Part shown: positions 7,321 through 11,914 of the stretch, piece after piece
How positions within the stretch are numbered: position 1 is the first letter of the stretch
How the letters are laid out: each line of letters begins with the position of its first letter
DNA from: JBBEDC01 sp040881505
GTDB lineage: Bacteria; Patescibacteriota; Andersenbacteria; UBA10190
DNA length: 11,914 nucleotides
Assembly (NCBI GenBank): GCA_040881505.1
Contig: JBBEDC010000051.1
Location: 1-11,914, forward strand
Direction of reading: 5' to 3'
Notes under the pieces: model-generated
The model's input: only the letters and a program-made list of their open reading frames with translations
What the model was told of the DNA's origin: nothing
Database searches by the model: none
Made by a program: the position numbers and the translations under genes

Positions 7321-7581
7321 AATTCGACATTGGAGGACGCTGGTGAAACGTCTCCACAGGCAACACGCCGTGAAGTAGTCACCACGACACCGACGCAACA
7401 GATGCCGGAAGATTCGCATTCGGTATGGCTGTGATCGCATTCTCGTGCGACTAAACCACACTGGAGCGATTGGAAAGGTCTCGCCGGAGACGTACTTGTA
7501 GCTGTACATTGCCTCGCAATTTCCGAATGTCAGGCAAATAACAGTTCCCTTCCGCTCGATAAAGAACATTTCCTCTGGCAA
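7306..7581 (-). CDS. Possible small basic, cysteine-containing protein at the end of the RND operon
   Basis: This 91-residue frame would begin at a TTG at 7581, five bases after a perfect AAGGAGG (7593-7587) that overlaps the RND stop codon. An ATG at 7569 is an alternative, 17 bases from the same site. The frame ends at a TAG inside the loop of the operon terminator. The product would have 13 Arg and six Cys (residues 16, 22, 65, 73, 74, 85), no signal peptide and no obvious membrane segment. I do not recognise it. In favour: the ribosome site, its position between RND stop and terminator, and a mostly ordinary composition in the first 60 residues. Against: a rare start codon, a Cys/Arg-rich second half typical of shadow frames, and competing open frames on both strands. 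The stretch also holds many small inverted repeats, so a structured RNA or plain 3' leader is possible. Confidence 0.35.
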   Translation of the reverse strand: MPEEMFFIERKGTVICLTFGNCEAMYSYKYVSGETFPIAPVWFSRTRMRSQPYRMRIFRHLLRRCRGDYFTACCLWRRFTSVLQCRIPTLH

Positions 7582-7586
7582 GGTTC

Positions 7587-7593
7587 CCTCCTT
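7587..7593 (-). promoter_or_regulatory. Perfect Shine-Dalgarno overlapping the RND stop codon
   Basis: Read leftward, the RND gene ends ATC TAA, and the TAA runs straight into AAGGAGG. This is the strongest ribosome-binding match at any gene junction in the window; other starts have GGAG, GAGG or nothing. It implies a coupled downstream start, with TTG at 7581 the best placed. Confidence 0.5.
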
Positions 7594-10500
7594 AGATAAC
7601 GACTCGGTGGCGAGGAACTTCGGTTTTGCCAGCAAGTTTCTTCTGCTGACGAACGTATAATATAGGAATGAGGACGAGCGTCAATACGGTGGAGAAGATA
7701 AGGCCGGTGATAATCGTTAGCGCAAGGTCGCGGAAGAACTCATCTACCCAAATTAGCGGCGCTACACCTGCCGCTGTGGTGATTGTCGTAAGAATAATTG
7801 GGCGTAGGCGATCATGCGTAGACCGCTTAGCAGCATCTTCGGGGCGCAGTCCTCTCGCGACATATGTATTCATACGATCAACTAATAAGATCGCGTTATT
7901 CACCACAATCCCGGTTAGACTCACCAGCCCTATGAACGAAGCGAAGTTCAGTTGCCCTCCCAGGATTAGCAGCCCGAATAGCACACCGATCAAAGCCAGC
8001 GGTATGGCAATAAGGATAATCAGTGGCTGACGGTATGAGTTAAACTCGATAACTAGAATCGCCATGATCGCTATAACCGCGATAATCATAGATCGGTACA
8101 GGTCAGCAAAGGTTTCCTCAGTTTCCTGCTGTTCTCCACCAAATATAACATGGTAGCCAGTTGGCAGCTGAATACTGCCTACCCGCTGCTGTAGTTCAGT
8201 CGAAACTGCGTTCGGATTCGATCCTTCACCGACGTTTGCGGTGACTGTTACAGTACGTTCCCGATCTCGGTGACGAATTGTATTCACGGAGCTGACCAGT
8301 GCCACGTCGGCAACTTGACCAAGGGTTACTGTTTGGCCACCTGGAGTTACAAGCTGGAGGGCTTCAATGTCATCGGGTGTATCCACTGCCTCTGTCGGCG
8401 CCTGTACCTGCACGGATACCTCTTCGTTTCGCTGATCAAGAAATGTCGTGGCCTCCACTCCAAATACGTAGGTGCGCAAAGCCTGCGCTACAACCGCTGG
8501 TGATAATCCCGCGTCCGCTAGCTGTTCATTGTTAAGCGTAAACTCAAAGGCCCCAGCGCTAAATCGCAAATCTCGATCAACTTCAATCGCTCCGGGAATA
8601 TCTTCCAGTAGTGTTACAAGCTCTTGGGAAATTCGATCCAGTTCAGCGATTTCGGGGCCAACAACTTTCGCCTCGACGGGTGGAGCCGTAGGTGGTCCAG
8701 CGCTAATGTCAGCGATTTCGATTTGAGCCTCGCTAACACCCGCGAGTTGTTTTCTCAGCACATCAGACAGCTCTACAGAACTAATGTTTCGATCCTTTTT
8801 GAGATTGATAAAGAAAGAACCGAGGTTTTCACTTGAACTGCCACCACCAAGATCAAACGAGGTACTGCTGCCGGCGTTAAGTGAGAAACTTTCAATGACA
8901 TCAACTTCGCGAAGATCAGCTTCTATCTTTGTCAAAACCGCCTCGGTCTCCTCAAGTCGGGAGCCTGGAGGAAGTTCAACGTTTCCTAAAATGAAATCGA
9001 TATCCACTGACGGGAATAACCCAGTTTTCAGCAGGCCAGTAAACGGAAGCGATAACCCTAACACCATGAGAATAACGAGCGTGACGATAAAGCGGTTCTG
9101 AAATCGTCGGTTATTAAGCGCCTTCGTTATGAACCCGTCGTACCATGTACGAAATCGCTCAAATCGCGTGTTAAACCAGTTCCCCTCCACGTGTGTTACA
9201 GGCCAGCGCTTTAAAATACTTACCGCTACAGCCGGCAGCAGTGCTAGGGCAACAAACAAGGAACTAAGAAGGGTTGCAGAGATGACGATTGGAATCGTGC
9301 GCAGAAATTGGCCCATAATTCCGCTGACTAAAAGCATTGGGAAGAAAGCTGCTACGGTTGTCATCACCCCAGCTGTTAAAGGTTTCTGGAATTGCTTGAG
9401 CACGCCCGCAGCATTCTCCTCTATATCACCTCTACCCGCTCCTGCGTGAATACCTTCCACAATCACAATGGCGGTATCAACTAATAGCCCTAGAGACAGG
9501 ATAAGAGAGAAAAGGGAAATACCGTTCAACGTAATATCCGTAAGATCGAAGACAATGAAGGAGATAAAAAAGGTAAAGGGGACGGCAGTTGAAGCGATAA
9601 TTGCTTCTTTCCAGCCTAAGAACACCCATAAGATGAGGAAGACAATAATGAACGTCTGAATACCGCTGCGGGTAACGTCCGACAATGATTTCCGGATATC
9701 TGAAGCTCGATCAGAGAATGTGGATACAACCACGTCTTCAGGAAGTTCTTCTTGCACAAATGTATCAACCTCGGCGGTGACCGTATCGACAATATCAATG
9801 ATGTTGCCGCCGGTTTGTTTGAAGACTTGAATAGTAACCGCCGGCGTAGCCGGTGATCCATCAACGCTAATACGAGCACTACTTGATGTTTCATTAACCG
9901 TTGATTCAACATGAGCAATATCTTTTAGCAGCACTGATCCTTGAGAGGCGCTAATAGGAAGCTCCGCTACGTCGCTGACGTTTTCAAATCCTCCTGCAAT
10001 ACGGAGGTCATACCCAAATTGGCTGGTTTCAAGACGCCCAAATGGAGCGTTAATATTCGCCCCACTTAGAGCTCCAAGAATCTGCGATACCGAGATTCCA
10101 CGCGTGGCGAGTACTTGTGGTTGAATCCGGACAACAATTTCTTCTTGGCGTGAGCCCACAACGACGACATTAGATACACCGGGAATCGTTTCAATTTCTT
10201 CGGCAATATCCTCGGCATAGATAGTGAGCAGCCGCTGATCATCAACACCTGATAAACCAACAGAGATTATTGGTTCATTGGTAAAGTTAATTTCCACTAC
10301 TTCTGAATCAATCGCATCACTGGGTAAATCCCGTACCTTATCAACCTCTTCACGCAATCGACGAATAGCATCCCCAAGATCCTCATCGGCATTGAACTCG
10401 ACATTCACCGATGAAATACCAAGGGACGATGAGGAGGTAATTTCCTTTACGCCGCTTAGGTCAGCTAGGGCGTCTTCAATCGGACGTGTTACCAGTTCTT

Positions 10501-10693
10501 CAACGTCTCGGGCTGACGCTCCTGGATATGCCGTTACAACGATCCCAAATGGAATTTCAATTTCTGGCGTTGATTCTCTGGGAAGTGAGACGGCGGTTGA
10601 GATACCAAAAACCGCCAGCGCAAGAATAATGAGAAAGGTGACACGATATGATCGGATGAAGTAAGAGAAAAATCCTGTATTCAGTTCGCTCAT
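7592..10693 (-). CDS. RND-family efflux permease (HAE-1/AcrB-like)
   Basis: This 1033-aa protein is about the full length of AcrB-type RND permeases. It has TM1 at about 17-36 and a porter domain with TAYPGASARDVEELVTRPIE (54-73). TM2-TM6 lie at about 343-490 and the second half starts with a TM at about 534-553. A second porter domain follows, and TM8-TM12 lie at about 868-1013 with the late FNSYRQPLIIL motif (884-894). Such pumps span the inner membrane, expel drugs or lipids, and use proton flux. The TM4 motif is LLVDTAIV, with Asp406 kept but Thr407 in place of the second Asp of AcrB. TM10 has VVNNAI, with Asn932 where AcrB has its key Lys. These substitutions also occur in other RND branches, so the pump may still work. 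The start has GAGG seven bases upstream and overlaps the adaptor stop in ATGA. Substrate cannot be inferred. Confidence 0.93.
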   Translation of the reverse strand: MSELNTGFFSYFIRSYRVTFLIILALAVFGISTAVSLPRESTPEIEIPFGIVVTAYPGASARDVEELVTRPIEDALADLSGVKEITSSSSLGISSVNVEFNADEDLGDAIRRLREEVDKVRDLPSDAIDSEVVEINFTNEPIISVGLSGVDDQRLLTIYAEDIAEEIETIPGVSNVVVVGSRQEEIVVRIQPQVLATRGISVSQILGALSGANINAPFGRLETSQFGYDLRIAGGFENVSDVAELPISASQGSVLLKDIAHVESTVNETSSSARISVDGSPATPAVTIQVFKQTGGNIIDIVDTVTAEVDTFVQEELPEDVVVSTFSDRASDIRKSLSDVTRSGIQTFIIVFLILWVFLGWKEAIIASTAVPFTFFISFIVFDLTDITLNGISLFSLILSLGLLVDTAIVIVEGIHAGAGRGDIEENAAGVLKQFQKPLTAGVMTTVAAFFPMLLVSGIMGQFLRTIPIVISATLLSSLFVALALLPAVAVSILKRWPVTHVEGNWFNTRFERFRTWYDGFITKALNNRRFQNRFIVTLVILMVLGLSLPFTGLLKTGLFPSVDIDFILGNVELPPGSRLEETEAVLTKIEADLREVDVIESFSLNAGSSTSFDLGGGSSSENLGSFFINLKKDRNISSVELSDVLRKQLAGVSEAQIEIADISAGPPTAPPVEAKVVGPEIAELDRISQELVTLLEDIPGAIEVDRDLRFSAGAFEFTLNNEQLADAGLSPAVVAQALRTYVFGVEATTFLDQRNEEVSVQVQAPTEAVDTPDDIEALQLVTPGGQTVTLGQVADVALVSSVNTIRHRDRERTVTVTANVGEGSNPNAVSTELQQRVGSIQLPTGYHVIFGGEQQETEETFADLYRSMIIAVIAIMAILVIEFNSYRQPLIILIAIPLALIGVLFGLLILGGQLNFASFIGLVSLTGIVVNNAILLVDRMNTYVARGLRPEDAAKRSTHDRLRPIILTTITTAAGVAPLIWVDEFFRDLALTIITGLIFSTVLTLVLIPILYVRQQKKLAGKTEVPRHRVVI

Positions 10694-11914
10694 ACTCTGA
10701 CCTCTACTTTGTCGCCATCCTTTAATCTGCGGTTTCCGCTTACAACAACTAGGTCATCAGGAGAAAACTTGTTTTCAACTTCAACAAATGATCCCTGGTA
10801 TCCAATCACGGAAAGCAGATGCTCATGAACAACACCTTCCTGATCAACCCTAAAGGCAACGAGTCCATTTTGTCTGACGTTGACGCTATCAAGCGGCAAC
10901 AACGTATTGCGTGTCCCTGTTCCGTTACCAGTGAACTGCACGGTTACGGTCCTGTTAATATCTTGAGCTGCCACAGTTCCTTCAACTACCAAATCAACTT
11001 GCCATAAAGCAGTAGATGAACTCGGGGCTGTTCCGATTTGCGCCACATAGGCTGGGTATGTTCGTGATCCAACTAGGACAGTCACTTGTTTTCCGATCGT
11101 GAGGCTGTCGCGGATATGAGTTGCAACTTCAGTGCGAATGAAGCCATTGCCTGCACCTACAATTTCACCTACGCGCTGGCCTGGCTGAACATAATCACCC
11201 TCGCGCACCGTTAAAGAAGCAATTGTTCCGGATACAGGAGCAATCACCTGCATCTGCTGGAGTTGTGCCTGGGCTACTCGCACTTGCGTAGTAAGTGAAT
11301 TTCGTTGGCTGGCCAGGTCAGCTCCAATTCGATCGCGTGCTGTTTGAGCGTTCTGTAAATTCAATTGTGCCTGTTCGAGCCCAGTTGTCGTTTGTGTTAA
11401 GGCAGTGCGCTGGGCAAGTACTGCTTGCTCTTCGGCGAGCCGCGCTGCTTCAACTCCAAGTTGAGCGGTGGTGATAAGCGTTTGAAGGTCATTGGTCGCC
11501 ACTCCCTGAGATCGAGTATCAGAAACCTGGAGCACTCCTTGCTCTGCTTGCTGAACTGCCAGATCGGCCTGGCTTTGCGCAAGCTGTTGCTGTTCAAGTG
11601 TTACAGTTCGATTATCTTGAGCCGCATCCAGCGATGCTTGCGCTAGATCAACTGCAATGTCAGCTGAACGAGTTGCCTGAGTTTGAATATCATTAAAAAG
11701 CGCGAGGGAGCGAGCAGTACCGGATACCTGCGCACGCACGGGACTGCCTTCATTCCCACCATCAACAACTGCAACTAACTCTCCTGGCTTTACTGCTTGT
11801 CCGAGTACGTGTTTGAGGTTGGTAATGCGTCCTCCGGCTCGGGCGATGAGAGGTGCTCCTTCTCCCGGCTCCAGTACGGCTGACTTTTCAACTACTTGTT
11901 CGCTGACAATGTCG
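10690..11914 (-). CDS. RND periplasmic adaptor (HlyD/AcrA-type membrane fusion protein), N terminus beyond the window
   Basis: The frame is open from the right edge, giving 407 visible residues; the true start and any signal peptide or lipobox lie outside. Visible residues 20-53 form the first half of the lipoyl-like domain (ARAGGRITNLKHVLGQAVKP). About 73-222 is a long Gln/Ala-rich coiled-coil hairpin. About 223-254 is the second lipoyl half (IAPVSGTIASLTVREGDYVQ). Beta-barrel and membrane-proximal domains follow, ending in a GNRRLKDGDKVEV tail. The protein would bridge the RND permease to an exit duct or act as a periplasmic cofactor. Its stop overlaps the RND start in ATGA, so the two are one operon. 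A GTG at 11739 is not the start, because the lipoyl half-domain lies upstream of it. The hairpin is about 150 residues, long enough to reach across a periplasm. Confidence 0.9.
   Translation of the reverse strand, partial: DIVSEQVVEKSAVLEPGEGAPLIARAGGRITNLKHVLGQAVKPGELVAVVDGGNEGSPVRAQVSGTARSLALFNDIQTQATRSADIAVDLAQASLDAAQDNRTVTLEQQQLAQSQADLAVQQAEQGVLQVSDTRSQGVATNDLQTLITTAQLGVEAARLAEEQAVLAQRTALTQTTTGLEQAQLNLQNAQTARDRIGADLASQRNSLTTQVRVAQAQLQQMQVIAPVSGTIASLTVREGDYVQPGQRVGEIVGAGNGFIRTEVATHIRDSLTIGKQVTVLVGSRTYPAYVAQIGTAPSSSTALWQVDLVVEGTVAAQDINRTVTVQFTGNGTGTRNTLLPLDSVNVRQNGLVAFRVDQEGVVHEHLLSVIGYQGSFVEVENKFSPDDLVVVSGNRRLKDGDKVEVRV

Noticed and set aside
7309..7434. 41-codon + strand frame in the SpoIID/RND gap
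   Set aside because: It has no ribosome-binding site, starts in the terminator loop and is one of several overlapping open frames; kept only as an alternative in the gap finding.
10278..10664. 128-aa + strand frame opposite the RND gene
   Set aside because: It is a Ser/Arg/Thr-rich shadow of a clearly coding RND segment with conserved porter motifs.
1..11914. tRNA, rRNA, CRISPR array, insertion sequence or attachment site
   Set aside because: No cloverleaf, repeat-spacer series, transposase motif or flanking direct/inverted repeat pair was seen on either strand.

Overview
The window reads as a compact bacterial chromosome segment given over mainly to the cell envelope. Coding is dense, neighbouring genes overlap (two 4-bp ATGA-type overlaps, one 17-bp overlap, one 41-bp tail-to-tail overlap), and several starts lack a Shine-Dalgarno sequence. 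TGA is used as a stop by several genes, so the code is standard. The gene types and compactness would suit a candidate-phyla (Patescibacteria/CPR-like) or other uncultured lineage, but there is no rRNA or phylogenetic marker here, so this is only an inference.

Left part (1-1260): the possible tail of a gene entering from the left, then an unrecognised tryptophan-rich membrane protein ended by a rho-independent-type terminator. Next, on the + strand (1315-3743), come a large multi-pass membrane protein of the GT-C glycosyltransferase type and, translationally coupled to it, a short divergent PgeF/YfiH-family protein. The latter runs 41 bp tail-to-tail into a leftward pair of glycosyltransferases (3703-5749): a GT2 dolichyl-phosphate-mannose-synthase-like enzyme with two C-terminal membrane segments, followed by a GT4 enzyme.

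The 98-bp gap between the GT2 gene and the rightward SpoIID/LytB gene is a divergent control region. It has a near-consensus leftward promoter (TTGACA-17-TATTAT) inside a long imperfect palindrome. The SpoIID protein (5848-7290) is secreted, carries two copies of an N-terminal repeat, and keeps the apparent catalytic Glu and a His/Cys cluster.

Right part (7289-11914): a leftward tripartite-efflux-type operon with a periplasmic adaptor (HlyD/AcrA type, N terminus outside the window), an RND permease coupled by ATGA, then a 300-bp tail. The tail opens with a perfect AAGGAGG overlapping the RND stop, contains a possible 91-aa gene and many small inverted repeats, and ends at a clear leftward terminator. 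No outer-membrane factor is in view.

Overall, the left and middle genes fit envelope glycan or lipid-linked sugar work and peptidoglycan remodelling, and the right genes fit export. No clearly new system is proven. The best leads are the divergent operator region, the tail of the RND operon, the degenerate PgeF and the RND/adaptor sequence variants.
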